A DNA stretch of 64,000 bases, from contig NCGO01000002.1 of the NCBI GenBank assembly GCA_002256985.1, positions 124,001-188,000 on the forward strand. The letters run 5' to 3'. This document shows positions 26,156 to 36,115 of the stretch, in pieces. The DNA is from Novosphingobium sp. 28-62-57 (lineage in GTDB: Bacteria; Pseudomonadota; Alphaproteobacteria; Sphingomonadales; Sphingomonadaceae). Positions within the stretch are counted from its first letter, which is position 1, and each line of letters starts with the position of its first letter. The position numbers were made by a program, and so were the translations under genes. The notes beneath the pieces were generated by a model. That model did no database searches. It saw nothing but the letters and a program-made list of their open reading frames with translations, and was not told the DNA's origin.

Positions 26156-28420
26156 TCAGCCAACAACCCCCGCTGCCGCCAGCACCGCCAGCGTCAGCAG
26201 ATCGGGCGCGAGCGCGGTCATCGGGGCGATCTGGACCGGCTTTTCCATGCCGATCAGCATCGGGCCGATCACGGCATTGCCCGCCAGTTCACGCAGCAGC
26301 TTGGCCGAGATGTTGGCCGATTGCAGGCCCGGCATGATCAGCACGTTGGCAGGGCCGGACAGGCGGCTGAACGGATAGTTGGCCATGACCTTGGGGTTCA
26401 GGGCCGCATCCGGGGCCAGTTCGCCTTCGTATTCAAAGCCGGGATTATCGGCATCGAGGATCGACACCGCGCCGCGAATCGGTTCGAGGAACCGGCCATT
26501 GGGATTGCCGAAGGTGGCGTAAGAGATGAACGCCACGCGCGGTTCGTGGCCCATGCGGCGGGCAACGGCGGCGGTTTCGCGCGCGATGTGCGCCAGTTCT
26601 TCGGCGCTCGGGCGCTCGTTGATCGTGGTGTCGGCGATGAACACCGTGTAGTTCTTGGCGACCATCAGATGGATGCCGAAGGGCAGATGCCCCGGCTTCG
26701 GGTCCAGCACCCGGCGCACATCCTTGATCGATTGCGCAAAAGTGCGGGTCATGCCGGTGATCAGCGCATCGCCATGCCCCAGCGCCACCAGCAGCGAGGC
26801 GAACACGTTGCGGTCCTGATTGACCATGCGGCGCACATCGCGTTCCAGATAGCCGCGGCGCTGCAGGCGTTCGTACAGGTAGGTGACCATATCGGGCACA
26901 AGTGGCGAGACCAACGAGTTGTGAATCTCGTAAGATTCAGGATTGCCCACGCCCAGCTCGGTCAACCGGTCCAGCACCGCCTGCGTGCGGCCCACCAGCA
27001 CCGGGATGCCATAGCCGAAATCGCGGAACTGGATCGCGGCGCGCAGCACCACTTCGTTTTCCGCCTCGGCAAAGACCACGCGCTTGGGGTTCGCCTTGGC
27101 CTTGGCAAACACGTTGGTCAGGACCGATGTGGTCGGGTTCAACCGCGCCTTCAGACTGGTGCGATAGGCCTCCATGTCCTCAATCGGCTTTTGCGCCACG
27201 CCCGAATCCATCGCCGCCTGCGCCACGGCAGAGGAGACGACTTCCATCAGGCGCGGATCGAACGGCGCGGGGATGATGTAATCAAGGCCGAAGGTGTGGT
27301 TGATGCCATAGGCGGCGGCCACTTCTTCGGGCACCGGTTCGCGCGCCAATTCGGCAATAGCGCGGGCGGCAGCGATCTTCATTTCCTCGTTGATCGTGGT
27401 GGCCCGCACATCGAGCGCGCCGCGGAAGATGAACGGGAAGCCCAGCACGTTGTTGACCTGATTCGGATAGTCCGAACGGCCCGTGGCCACGATGCAATCA
27501 GGGCGCACCGCCTTGGCATCGGGCGGGGTGATTTCCGGGTCAGGGTTGGCCATCGCAAAGATGATCGGCTGCGGCGCCATTTTCGTGACCCAATCGGGAC
27601 GCAGCGCGCCTGCAGCGGACAAGCCGAGGAAAATGTCTGCGCCATCGAGCGCATCTTCAAGACTGCGCGCGGAGGTGTCGACCGCGTGCGCGCTCTTCCA
27701 CTGGTCCATGCCGGATTCGCGGCCGCGATAGATCACGCCCGAACGGTCGCACATGATCACATTGTTGTGGCGCACGCCCATGGCCTTGATCAGCGCGGTG
27801 CAGGCGATTGCCGCCGCGCCCGCGCCATTGACCACGACTTTCACGTCGTCGAGTTTGCGCCCGGTCAGGTAGCAGGCGTTCAGCAGGCCAGCGGCAGAGA
27901 TGATCGCCGTGCCGTGCTGGTCATCGTGCATGATCGGGATCTTCAGCCGCTCTTTCAGCGTCTGTTCGATGATGAAGCATTCGGGCGCCTTGATATCTTC
28001 AAGGTTGATGCCGCCGAACGTGGGCTCCATCAGCGCCACGGCATTGACGAAGGCATCGGCGTCCTCGGTATCGAGTTCGATGTCGATAGCATCCACATCG
28101 GCAAAGCGCTTGAACAGCACGGCTTTGCCTTCCATCACTGGCTTCGAGGCTAACGCGCCCAGATTGCCCATGCCGAGGATCGCGGTGCCGTTCGAGATAA
28201 CCGCCACCAGATTGCCCTTGGCGGTATATTCATAGGCATCTGCAGGGTTTTCGGCGATCGCACGGACCGGCACGGCCACACCCGGCGAATAGGCCAGCGA
28301 CAAATCGCGCTGTGTCGCCATCGGCTTGGAAGCGATAATCTCGATCTTACCGGGGCGGATGGTGTTGTGGTAGAAAAGCGCCTCGCGCTCAGTAAAGCGG
28401 ACGTTGCTTTCCTCGGACAT
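26156..28420 (-). CDS. maeB: NADP-dependent malic enzyme with phosphotransacetylase-like domain
   Basis: Oxidative decarboxylation of malate to pyruvate with NADPH. 754 residues from ATG 28420. The malic enzyme half (1-430) shows [36 protein letters not shown], the metal-binding region [20 protein letters not shown] and [17 protein letters not shown] for NADP. The C-terminal PTA-like half (about 440-754) has [12 protein letters not shown] and ends [10 protein letters not shown]; it is regulatory (acetyl-CoA sensing in E. coli MaeB) rather than catalytic. Alternative in-frame starts up to 28468 are less typical. Confidence 0.96.
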   Translation of the reverse strand: MSEESNVRFTEREALFYHNTIRPGKIEIIASKPMATQRDLSLAYSPGVAVPVRAIAENPADAYEYTAKGNLVAVISNGTAILGMGNLGALASKPVMEGKAVLFKRFADVDAIDIELDTEDADAFVNAVALMEPTFGGINLEDIKAPECFIIEQTLKERLKIPIMHDDQHGTAIISAAGLLNACYLTGRKLDDVKVVVNGAGAAAIACTALIKAMGVRHNNVIMCDRSGVIYRGRESGMDQWKSAHAVDTSARSLEDALDGADIFLGLSAAGALRPDWVTKMAPQPIIFAMANPDPEITPPDAKAVRPDCIVATGRSDYPNQVNNVLGFPFIFRGALDVRATTINEEMKIAAARAIAELAREPVPEEVAAAYGINHTFGLDYIIPAPFDPRLMEVVSSAVAQAAMDSGVAQKPIEDMEAYRTSLKARLNPTTSVLTNVFAKAKANPKRVVFAEAENEVVLRAAIQFRDFGYGIPVLVGRTQAVLDRLTELGVGNPESYEIHNSLVSPLVPDMVTYLYERLQRRGYLERDVRRMVNQDRNVFASLLVALGHGDALITGMTRTFAQSIKDVRRVLDPKPGHLPFGIHLMVAKNYTVFIADTTINERPSAEELAHIARETAAVARRMGHEPRVAFISYATFGNPNGRFLEPIRGAVSILDADNPGFEYEGELAPDAALNPKVMANYPFSRLSGPANVLIMPGLQSANISAKLLRELAGNAVIGPMLIGMEKPVQIAPMTALAPDLLTLAVLAAAGVVG

Positions 28421-28536
28421 GAATTTCCCCGTAACTGACCAGCCGTGTTCAATATGCCCTGTCCGCACTTTGTCGCTACGTCAAGGCGCGCAGACGCCGG
28501 ATTGGCGGCATGACATTTCGTTACAGTGGCGCGAGC

Positions 28537-30249
28537 TTACAGTTCAGGCAATTTCCGGCTGGGAATGCCCAAACGGCGGACCTTGAACAGCAGGCTGCGG
28601 CCTTCCTGCCAGACCAGTTGCAGGCGTGGATCGGCACGGCGCGGCAGGCCGGTATCGATCAGCCAGACGTAATCGACCCGCTCAATCGGCGCAGCCTTCA
28701 GCGCGCTATCGACATTGCGCCGCCAACCGCCCGCACAGCGGCGCGACCAGACGAATTCGGATGGATCGGCGGTAAAATTGCGGCCCGGACGGAAGCGCGG
28801 CACCACCATGTGCAGGCCCGGCACCGCCCAGTTATCGTTGACCCAGGCCTGCCGATAGAGGCTGGCAAGGCTGGCCAGATGATCGCGCCGGGTATTGCGC
28901 CACGATTCATCGATGCAGGAATGTTCGACAAAGGCCAGCACACGGCTGCCCGGCTCTACATGGGTGAGCGCCGAGAGCTGCTTTTTGTAATCGACGGCAT
29001 AGTCGTTGAAACTCCATGCCGTAACCGCCAGCCGCACCGCCAGCAGCGCCATGCCAACATAGGCCACTGTCTTTGCCCATTCAGGACGGCGCGCGCCGCT
29101 CCAGTCCTGCAGCCCAAGGCCGAGCATAGCAGCCACCGGCAAGAGGCGGATATCGACAAACGAGGAGCCGTTGATGTCGCTGGGAATGGCAAGGAACAGC
29201 AGAAACACCGTGAGCGCGGGCAGACCCTGCCGCCAGCGCCACTTTGCGCCAAGGAATGGCCCCACCAGCACCAACAGCCCGGCGATGATCGACGTGGTGA
29301 AATCCAGCAGCTTGGACTGATCGCGCAGCGTCAGCACAAACGACCACGCCTTCTGATCCCAGCGCCAGATATTCATCGATTTGACCGGCGGCGAAAACGC
29401 CTTCCACAGCACGATCGTGATGACCGTGGCGAGCAGTGGCCAGCACGCCTGCCACAGGCGCAGGCCGATGGCTTTCCAATCGAGCGACTTCACCCATTCG
29501 CGATTGGTGAAATCGCGGAAACGCCAACCTGCGGGCAGTTCGTCCATCGCACGGCCAAAGGCATGCGCGCCGACCAGCAGCGCCAGCAGCAGTCCGCCAA
29601 TAGCATGGCACAGCATCGCCACAGGCTGCGCGATAATAAGCATCGTGGCGCGGGCGCGCGGGTTCTTTTCCAGCCAGAGCGAGGCGCCGAACGCCGTCAA
29701 CGAAAGGCCGGTGGCAAGAATATAGTTCAGAAAGCCGGTGAGCAGCGGGAAGCTGAATACGAACATCAGCGACCATGCCGCCGCATGCCCGCCCTTGGGG
29801 TTCAGCATGCGGATGGTCCACAGGCACCCGCCCGCAAACAGGCCGGTGGCCAGCACCGTGCTCCACCATCCGGCGGCCAGAATGCCGAACTGTGCGCCCA
29901 GCACTTTCATCAGCACGCCGCCGCCGATGTTCAGCGTGAACACCCACTTCCACGTGAAGTATTGCTCAAGCGGGTTGCCGGGACCTGCCGCCTCGATCGC
30001 GGCGGCACCCATGTGGCCGGGAATGTCGATCAGCGGGGGCACATCGACCAGCGCGAAAGGCGCGATGATCAGCAGGATCGCCAAAGCAATGCCGGGGCCG
30101 GATAGCCATGGCAAAGCTCCGGCCCGCGCCAGCAACGCCTTAACCGAATCCCGCCAGTTGCTTTCGCCGACTTGCTTCAAATTCTGCCAACCCCAAAAAA
30201 GACCGCGCCAGAAAGACCACACCTGCCGCGCGCTACGCGCCGCGCCCAT
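28537..30249 (-). CDS. Polytopic membrane protein, 570 residues, function unknown
   Basis: About ten to twelve hydrophobic segments follow a short cytosolic start. The first membrane loop has FALVDVPPLIDIPGHMGAAA, where the aspartates sit in the place of the DxD/ExD loop of GT-C glycosyltransferases, so a lipid-linked sugar transferase is possible but unproven. A soluble C-terminal part of about 130 residues ends LGIPSRKLPEL. It is divergent from mutS (71-bp gap). No partner genes suggest a pathway. Confidence 0.75.
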   Translation of the reverse strand: MGAARSARQVWSFWRGLFWGWQNLKQVGESNWRDSVKALLARAGALPWLSGPGIALAILLIIAPFALVDVPPLIDIPGHMGAAAIEAAGPGNPLEQYFTWKWVFTLNIGGGVLMKVLGAQFGILAAGWWSTVLATGLFAGGCLWTIRMLNPKGGHAAAWSLMFVFSFPLLTGFLNYILATGLSLTAFGASLWLEKNPRARATMLIIAQPVAMLCHAIGGLLLALLVGAHAFGRAMDELPAGWRFRDFTNREWVKSLDWKAIGLRLWQACWPLLATVITIVLWKAFSPPVKSMNIWRWDQKAWSFVLTLRDQSKLLDFTTSIIAGLLVLVGPFLGAKWRWRQGLPALTVFLLFLAIPSDINGSSFVDIRLLPVAAMLGLGLQDWSGARRPEWAKTVAYVGMALLAVRLAVTAWSFNDYAVDYKKQLSALTHVEPGSRVLAFVEHSCIDESWRNTRRDHLASLASLYRQAWVNDNWAVPGLHMVVPRFRPGRNFTADPSEFVWSRRCAGGWRRNVDSALKAAPIERVDYVWLIDTGLPRRADPRLQLVWQEGRSLLFKVRRLGIPSRKLPEL

Positions 30250-30320
30250 AGCGCGCGCAGTTGCGGATATCCAGCTTCAATGGTTTGAGAAACACGCGGC
30301 GCTCGTCTAGCCACTTGCGC

Positions 30321-33032
30321 GTGACGCTTAATGCCCCAACTCCGATGATGGCGCAATATCTCGCGCTGAAAGAGCAGGCCGCCGATTGCCTGCTGTTTTA
30401 TCGCATGGGCGACTTCTTCGAGCTGTTCTTTGACGATGCCAAAGTGGCCGCCCAAGTGCTCGACATTGCGCTGACCAGCCGGGGTGAACATGGCGGCGTG
30501 CCGATCCCGATGTGCGGGGTGCCGGTCCACTCGGCGGAAGGGTATCTGGCCCGCCTGATCAAGGCCGGGTGCCGCGTGGCCATTGCCGAGCAAGTGGAAA
30601 CGCCTGAGGAAGCGCGCAAACGTGGCGGTTCCAAGACATTGGTGGCGCGCGATATCGTGCGCTTCGTCACCGCCGGCACACTGACCGAGGAAGCCCTGCT
30701 CGAACCGCGCCGCGCCAATGTGCTGGCGGCGGTATGCGATGTGCGCGGCGTGATCGGACTAGCGGCTTGCGACATTTCAACCGGGCGGATGGAGCTGGAA
30801 GAGTGCGCGCCCGACCAGATGGGCGCGGCGCTGGCGCGGCTGGGCGCGAGCGAAATTGTTGCGGCGGATTCGTGGGAGGCTGCTCCAATTGATTGCGTGC
30901 CGCGCCCGAATCGGTCGTTCTCCAGCGATGAGGGTGCAGCGCGGCTGATGGCGCTGCATGGCGTTTCCACGCTGGATGGCTTTGGTCAGTTCAGCAGGGC
31001 GATGCTGGCGGCGGCAGGCGGGCTGATTTCATACCTCGACCACGTGGGGCGGGGGAGCCTGCCGCTGCTGCTGCCTCCGCTGGTGCGCGAAGCGGGCACG
31101 CATATGGCGATGGACGAGGCGACGCGGGCCAGCCTTGAGATTCTGACCAGTTCCACCGGCACGCGGCGCGGATCGCTGGTGGAGGCGATTGACCGCTGCG
31201 TGACCGGGGCGGGTGCGCGGTTGCTGGCCGAGGACTTGTCGGCCCCGCTCACCGATGCGCGCGCCATCAACCGGCGGCTGGAACTGGTCAGCTGGCTGCA
31301 TGACGATCCGCTGCTGCGCGGGGACATTCGCGGAGTCCTGCGCGCCTTGCCCGATGTTGGCCGCGCGCTGGGCCGCGTTGTGGCGGGGCGTGGGAGCCCG
31401 CGCGATCTGGGGCAATTGCGCGATGGTTTGAGCGAGGCGCGGCGGTTGCACGATCTGCTGGCTGCGCGGGCCGACAAGCCGGAGCCGATGGTGGCGCTGC
31501 TGCCCGCGCTTTCGGGCCACGGTGCGTTGACCGATCTCTATGCCCGCGCGCTGGTGCCCGCGCCGCCGACCGAACGGTCGCAGGGCGGGTATATCGCCGA
31601 GGGCTATGACGCGGGGCTGGACGAATTGCGCCGCGTTTCGGGCAATGCCCGCCGAGCGATTGCAGCGCTGGAGGCCAAGTACCGTGACGAAACCGGCATT
31701 GCCGCGCTGAAGATCCGCCACAACGGCGTGCTGGGATATTTCATCGAGGTTCCGGCCAAGCATGCCGACCGGCTGATGGCGCCGGAGACCGGCTTCACCC
31801 ATCGCCAGACGATGGCGGGCGCGGTGCGGTTCAATGCGCTGGCGCTGCATGAGGAAGCGAGCCGGATTGCCGAGAGTGGGGGGCATGCGCTGGCGGCGGA
31901 GGAAGCGCACTTCGAGGAACTCGTTACCCACGCGGTGCGCGCGAAAGAGGCGATTGCCGCCACGGCAGCGGCGCTGGCGCGGATCGATGTGACGGCGGGG
32001 CAGGCCGAGCGCGCGGCGGAAGGCGGCTGGGCCTTGCCGCGCGTGGTGGACGAGCCATGCCTTGAGATCGTGGGCGGGCGGCATCCGGTGGTCGAAGCTG
32101 CGCTGGCGGTGAAGGGTGAGCGGTTTGTCGCCAACGATTGTTACCTGAACACACCTTATTCCAGTCCAAGTCCCGCTCGTGCTGAGCTTGTCGAAGCACC
32201 GCAGCGCGGCGCTCATCCTTCGACAAGCTCAGGAAGAGCGGAAGCGGGAGAGGGTGGGGTAAAATCATCGCGTTTGTGGCTGGTCGGCGGGCCGAACATG
32301 GGCGGCAAATCCACATTCCTGCGCCAGAACGCGCTGATCGTGCTGCTGGCGCAGGCGGGCGGGTTCGTGCCCGCACAGGCCGCCACGGTGGGTCTGGTGG
32401 ACCGGCTGTTCAGCCGCGTGGGCGCTTCAGACAATTTGGCGCGCGGGCGGTCTACCTTCATGGTCGAGATGGTGGAAACCGCCGCGATCCTGTCTCAAGC
32501 CACGCCCCGCAGCTTTGTCATTCTCGACGAGGTGGGGCGCGGGACGTCCACTTACGATGGCCTCGCACTGGCATGGGCGGTGGCCGAGGCGGTCCATTCG
32601 ATCAACCAGTGCCGGTGCCTGTTCGCCACGCATTACCACGAACTCGCCCGGCTGGCCGAGACGTGTGATGCACTCTCGCTCCACCACGTGCGGGCGCGGG
32701 AGTGGAAGGGCGATCTCGTGCTGCTGCACGAACTGGCAGAAGGCCCGGCGGACAAGTCCTATGGCCTGGCTGTCGCGCGGCTGGCAGGCGTGCCTGCGCC
32801 GGTGTTGAAGCGCGCCAAATCGGTGCTGGAAAAGCTGGAAAAGGGCCGAGCGGCGACTGGCGGGCTGGCGGCGGGGCTGGATGACCTGCCGTTGTTCGCC
32901 GCTGCGATCGAGGCTGCGGAGGAAAAAGTCGATGCTTTGCGCGAACGGCTTAACGGACTGGACATCGACGCGCTGTCGCCACGGGAGGCGCTGGATTTAC
33001 TCTATCAATTGAAGGCGCAGGCCAATGGTTGA
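30321..33032 (+). CDS. mutS: DNA mismatch repair ATPase MutS
   Basis: Recognises mismatches and starts repair. The GTG start at 30321 gives MTLNAPTPMMAQYLALKEQ, the normal N-terminus; an ATG at 30345 would remove part of it. The mismatch-stacking Phe and Glu are in RMGDFFELF (Phe32, Glu34). Walker A GPNMGGKST is at 657-665; Walker B and the signature are in STFMVEMVETAAIL and FVILDEVGRGTSTYDGLALAW. Residues about 618-641 are encoded by an intact palindromic repeat inserted in frame before Walker A. The C-terminal dimerisation helix is present (LSPREALDLLYQLKAQ). Confidence 0.96.
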   Translation: MTLNAPTPMMAQYLALKEQAADCLLFYRMGDFFELFFDDAKVAAQVLDIALTSRGEHGGVPIPMCGVPVHSAEGYLARLIKAGCRVAIAEQVETPEEARKRGGSKTLVARDIVRFVTAGTLTEEALLEPRRANVLAAVCDVRGVIGLAACDISTGRMELEECAPDQMGAALARLGASEIVAADSWEAAPIDCVPRPNRSFSSDEGAARLMALHGVSTLDGFGQFSRAMLAAAGGLISYLDHVGRGSLPLLLPPLVREAGTHMAMDEATRASLEILTSSTGTRRGSLVEAIDRCVTGAGARLLAEDLSAPLTDARAINRRLELVSWLHDDPLLRGDIRGVLRALPDVGRALGRVVAGRGSPRDLGQLRDGLSEARRLHDLLAARADKPEPMVALLPALSGHGALTDLYARALVPAPPTERSQGGYIAEGYDAGLDELRRVSGNARRAIAALEAKYRDETGIAALKIRHNGVLGYFIEVPAKHADRLMAPETGFTHRQTMAGAVRFNALALHEEASRIAESGGHALAAEEAHFEELVTHAVRAKEAIAATAAALARIDVTAGQAERAAEGGWALPRVVDEPCLEIVGGRHPVVEAALAVKGERFVANDCYLNTPYSSPSPARAELVEAPQRGAHPSTSSGRAEAGEGGVKSSRLWLVGGPNMGGKSTFLRQNALIVLLAQAGGFVPAQAATVGLVDRLFSRVGASDNLARGRSTFMVEMVETAAILSQATPRSFVILDEVGRGTSTYDGLALAWAVAEAVHSINQCRCLFATHYHELARLAETCDALSLHHVRAREWKGDLVLLHELAEGPADKSYGLAVARLAGVPAPVLKRAKSVLEKLEKGRAATGGLAAGLDDLPLFAAAIEAAEEKVDALRERLNGLDIDALSPREALDLLYQLKAQANG
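32172..32241. repeat. Palindromic repeat (TGAGCTTGTCGAAG kind) inside mutS
   Basis: Arms 32172-32198 and 32216-32241 match the intergenic copies at 3275, 19952, 38490 and 38599. It keeps the mutS frame and encodes about 24 residues (ARAELVEAPQRGAHPSTSSG within them), a low-complexity linker between the MutS clamp/lever region and the ATPase domain. Confidence 0.9.
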
Positions 33033-33106
33033 AACACCAATTCCGTCATCCCTCTACCCCTCTTCCTCGTTCCCCTACCCCTCTTCGTCATTCGCCTACC
33101 CCACTT

Positions 33107-33178
33107 CGTCATTCCCGCGTAGGCGGGAATCCAGCGCGCAAACGTGGGAACTGGATTCCCGCCTGCGCGGGAATGACG
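33107..33178. repeat. Palindromic repeat (CGTCATTCCCGCG kind) after mutS
   Basis: Arms 33107-33134 and 33151-33178 are inverted with few mismatches; a short direct repeat of CTACCCC and CTTCGTCATTC lies just before it (33060-33110). A second copy of this kind is at 38710-38812. It ends 13 bp before the nucleosidase start. Confidence 0.85.
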
Positions 33179-33191
33179 AGGGTTTGGTGTG

Positions 33192-33803
33192 ATGGAACTG
33201 ACCTCACTCGGCACCACGCGCGCGCTGTTTGTCATGGCCGCTGAGCCGGAATACGGCCCGCAGTTGCGCGCGCGGTTCACGCCGCTGATCACCGGTATCG
33301 GCCCGGTTGAGGCTGCATTGCACGTTGGCATAGCGCTCGCTCGGCTGGAAGCGGCGGGCGAACTGCCGGACCTGATCGTCTGCCTTGGCTCAGCCGGATC
33401 GCGGCGGTGCGCGCTGGGATCGGTCCACCAGATCGGCAGCGTTTCGTGGCGGGATATTGACGCATCGGCTTTGGGAATTGAGCCGGGGGTGGTGCCCTAT
33501 CTCGATGAGCCAAAGGACCTGCCGCTGGAAACGCCGCTGGACCTGCCGGTGGCCACGCTATCGACTGGCGGCGATGTAGTGAGCGGTGCAGGCTGGGACC
33601 GGGTCAGCGCCGACATGGTCGACATGGAAACCTACGCCGTGGCCCGCGCCGCCCACACCTTTGGCGTGCCGCTGATCGGCCTGCGCGGGGTGTCCGACGG
33701 CCCCGGCGAACTGGCGGGCGCGCATGACTGGCACAAGTTGCTGGGCTATTTGGACGGCGAACTGGCCAAGGCAGTGGATCTGCTGGCGGCTCATTTTGGT
33801 TGA
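33192..33803 (+). CDS. 5'-methylthioadenosine/S-adenosylhomocysteine nucleosidase-like phosphorylase-fold protein
   Basis: A 203-residue PNP/UDP-type nucleosidase. LFVMAAEPEYGPQL is the N-terminal strand with the general-acid Glu, ITGIGPVEAALHVGIAL matches the substrate-binding Gly-rich region, VSADMVDMETYAVARAAHTFGVP contains the ribose-binding MET motif, and LRGVSDG carries the catalytic Asp. Family members split MTA, SAH or 5'-deoxyadenosine; the short length suggests the smaller alphaproteobacterial group. The ATG at 33192 is one codon after an in-frame GTG. Confidence 0.88.
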   Translation: MELTSLGTTRALFVMAAEPEYGPQLRARFTPLITGIGPVEAALHVGIALARLEAAGELPDLIVCLGSAGSRRCALGSVHQIGSVSWRDIDASALGIEPGVVPYLDEPKDLPLETPLDLPVATLSTGGDVVSGAGWDRVSADMVDMETYAVARAAHTFGVPLIGLRGVSDGPGELAGAHDWHKLLGYLDGELAKAVDLLAAHFG

Positions 33804-33814
33804 GCAAATCCACC

Positions 33815-33886
33815 CACCCCGTTCGTGTCGAGCGTAGTCGAGACACTGCGCGCCGCTTCTCGACTACGCTCGAAGCGAACGGGGTG
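33815..33886. repeat. Inverted repeat (TCGAGCGTAGTCGAGA kind)
   Basis: Arms 33815-33843 and 33858-33886 differ at two or three bases. It lies between two convergent genes (nucleosidase and nucleoside transporter). Same kind as 12322-12385. Confidence 0.85.
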
Positions 33887-33901
33887 GTGTGCGGGTGATC
33901 G

Positions 33902-35158
33902 CTAGAGGCTGAGGAACATCCCCGCCAGCGCCGCGCTCATCAGGTTGCTCAATGCGCCAGCCACCAGCGCGCGCATGCCAAGCTTGGCGATGATCGGGCG
34001 CTGGTTGGGGGCAAGGCCGCCGGTTACTGCCATCTGAATCGCAATCGAGCTGAAATTGGCAAAGCCGCACAGCGCGAAAGTGACGATGGCAACGGTGTGC
34101 GCCGATAGCGCCGTATCCTTGCCCAGTTCGATGAAGGCCACAAATTCGTTGAGCACGATCTTGGAGCCGAACAATCCGCCCGCCCGCATCGCCTCGGTCC
34201 AGCCATCGGCGCCGAGCAGGAAGAACACCGGCGCGAACACGTATCCCAGCACCATCTGGAACGACAGCTCCGGCATGCCGAACCAGCCGCCCAGCCAGCC
34301 CAGAATGCCGTTGGCCAGCGCCACCAGCGCCACGAAAGCCAGCACCATCGCGCCCACGGCCACGGCCAGCTTCACGCCGGTCTGCGCGCCCTGGCTTGCA
34401 GCCATGATGATGTTGGCGGGGCGCTCTTCCTCGTCCGAGGCGAGGCTGGGCTTCACGTGCGGGTTGGGCAGCGCTTCATCGGCCATTTCCGCAGGCACCG
34501 GCGGCTCGTCCGGCATGATCAGCTTGGCCATCAGAATGCCGCCGGGGGCCGACATGAAGGCCGCGGCCACCAGATAATCGATGCGGATGCCCATGCTGGC
34601 ATAGGCGGCAAGGATCGTGCCCGCCACGCCCGCCATGCCCACGGTCATCACGGTGAACAGCTGGCTGGGGTTGAGCGCGGAAAGATAAGGCCGGATCACC
34701 AGCGGCGATTCGCTTTGCCCCACAAAGATGTTGCTGGCCGCGCACAGCGATTCGACCTTGCTGATGCCGGTGACCTTTTCCAGCGCCCCGCCGATCCAGC
34801 GGATCACCAGTTGCATCACGCCGATGTAGTAAAGGATCGAGATCAGCGCGGCGAAGAACACGATCACCGGCAGTGCCGATATCGCAAAGCTGGTGCCGCC
34901 GATGGCAGGGTCGGCCAGCGGCCCGAACAGGAATGAAACACCCGCCCGCGCAAAGCCGAGCAGCCCTTCAACGCCCGAGGCCGCGCCTTGCAGCATCCGG
35001 TTGCCCAGCGGCACATAGAGCACCAGCGCGGCAAAGCCCGCCTGCAGCGCAAAAGCTGCCGCCACCACGCGCAGCCGGATGGCGCGGCGGTTGCTCGACA
35101 GGGCGACGGCGATGGCAAGGATGAGCAGCATCCCCAGAAGGCTGAACAAGACGCGCAT
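33902..35158 (-). CDS. Concentrative nucleoside transporter (NupC/CNT family)
   Basis: Cation-coupled nucleoside uptake across the inner membrane. 418 residues from ATG 35158. Family signatures: the gate segment GGTSFAISALPVIVFFAALISILYYIG, then SLCAASNIFVGQSESPLVIRPYL (the GQSEAP-like substrate-binding motif), GTILAAYASMGI, and the second half GSKIVLNEFVAFIEL with FALCGFANFSSIAIQMA. The two signature motifs, QSESP and NEFVA, form the nucleoside site. It sits tail-to-tail with the nucleosidase, which suggests shared purine salvage, and is divergent from the queuosine-precursor transporter. Confidence 0.94.
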   Translation of the reverse strand: MRVLFSLLGMLLILAIAVALSSNRRAIRLRVVAAAFALQAGFAALVLYVPLGNRMLQGAASGVEGLLGFARAGVSFLFGPLADPAIGGTSFAISALPVIVFFAALISILYYIGVMQLVIRWIGGALEKVTGISKVESLCAASNIFVGQSESPLVIRPYLSALNPSQLFTVMTVGMAGVAGTILAAYASMGIRIDYLVAAAFMSAPGGILMAKLIMPDEPPVPAEMADEALPNPHVKPSLASDEEERPANIIMAASQGAQTGVKLAVAVGAMVLAFVALVALANGILGWLGGWFGMPELSFQMVLGYVFAPVFFLLGADGWTEAMRAGGLFGSKIVLNEFVAFIELGKDTALSAHTVAIVTFALCGFANFSSIAIQMAVTGGLAPNQRPIIAKLGMRALVAGALSNLMSAALAGMFLSL

Positions 35159-35245
35159 CGGGAAGGACAGTGCTCCACAACTGATCGTAACAAAGGAACC
35201 TAATAGCGAATTGGCGCAAGCTGAAAAGCGCGCTATCGGCCTTAG

Positions 35246-35911
35246 ATGCATGATAACGCCCCGGTAGCCCCCGCAATCCCCCGTTCTTTGTTCGCACTAT
35301 CGCTGCTTTACGGCGGCATGTGCGTGCTTGCAGGCGTGCTGGGGGTGAAACTCGCTTCGCTGGGCACTTGGCCATTGCTGGGCGATCTGGCGGTGGAATC
35401 GGGGATTTTCGCGTTCCTGCTGCTGGTGGTCATGGCCAGCGCGGTGGCCGAACTGTTCGGGCAGGATGTGGCGAACAAGCTGGTGCGGTTTGGCTTTGTG
35501 CCGCTGATCGTGTCGATGATCCTGCTGACAGTGGTGATCCGCGTGGTGCCGCCTGCCCCGTTCTGGAACGATCAGGATGCCTTTGCCCGCCTGCTGGGCC
35601 AGGGCGCGCGGATGCAGTTTGCGGGCCTTATTTCCTACGGCACCTCGCAAACGCTCAACGTCTATCTGTTCTCACGCATCGCGGGCGGACGCGGGCGGAT
35701 GCTGATGCTGCGTGCGTGGATCGCCTCGATGCTCAGCCAAGTCGTCGATACGATCCTGTTCATCACGATCTCGTTCTATGGGCAGGACTTGCCGCTGATC
35801 TCGATCATGCAGGGCCAGATCATTTCCAAGCTGGTGCTGTCGACCATCATGGTCCCGCCGCTGATCTGGGTCTTCGTGCAATTGGGCAAGTGGCTCGATC
35901 GTGCGGCATAA
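35246..35911 (+). CDS. yhhQ: Queuosine precursor transporter (YhhQ/VUT family)
   Basis: Imports preQ0/preQ1 for tRNA modification. A 221-residue protein with about six helices: SLLYGGMCVLAGVLGVKL, MASAVAELFGQDVANKLVRFGF (conserved V-A-E-x-F/Y-G), and RAWIASMLSQVVDTILFITISFYG, which matches the VUT signature S-x-x-x-D-T-x-x-F. The start ATG 35246 is the only candidate. It is divergent from the nucleoside transporter, with 87 bp for both promoters. Confidence 0.9.
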   Translation: MHDNAPVAPAIPRSLFALSLLYGGMCVLAGVLGVKLASLGTWPLLGDLAVESGIFAFLLLVVMASAVAELFGQDVANKLVRFGFVPLIVSMILLTVVIRVVPPAPFWNDQDAFARLLGQGARMQFAGLISYGTSQTLNVYLFSRIAGGRGRMLMLRAWIASMLSQVVDTILFITISFYGQDLPLISIMQGQIISKLVLSTIMVPPLIWVFVQLGKWLDRAA

Positions 35912-35922
35912 AATCCCTCCTC

Positions 35923-36033
35923 CCGTTCGTGTCGAGCGAAGTCGAGACACCGCGCGCTGGTTGCCAGTGTCTCGACTTCGTGCCGAAGGCACGAAGTTTA
36001 CCCCGAGCATGTCGAGGGGCTCGACACGAACGG
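35923..36033. repeat. Inverted repeat with a split second arm
   Basis: First arm 35923-35950. The matching second arm is cut in two: 35967-35980 and 36020-36033, separated by a 39-bp insertion (35981-36019). Joined, the second arm equals the intact arm at 12358-12385. It shows that this repeat kind can receive insertions. Confidence 0.8.
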
Positions 36034-36115
36034 ATTTAAAGTTTCAGCATGACATGCTGACAGAGAGGAACCGAGAATATTGGATTCCGCAACTTTTACG
36101 CGTAATGGCGCGGGC

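Noticed and set aside
26060-28153. A 697-codon open frame on the plus strand opposite maeB
   Set aside because: Shadow of the highly GC-biased maeB gene; the translation is rich in His, Arg and Gly with no family motif, whereas maeB has all malic enzyme motifs.
28510-30105. A 531-codon plus-strand frame opposite the polytopic membrane protein
   Set aside because: Arg-, Gln- and His-rich translation typical of the antisense of membrane-protein genes.
33060-33110. Possible minisatellite of CCCCTCTTC and CCTACCCC units after mutS
   Set aside because: Units vary in length and sequence; I could not define a consistent period, so it is only mentioned with the nearby palindrome.
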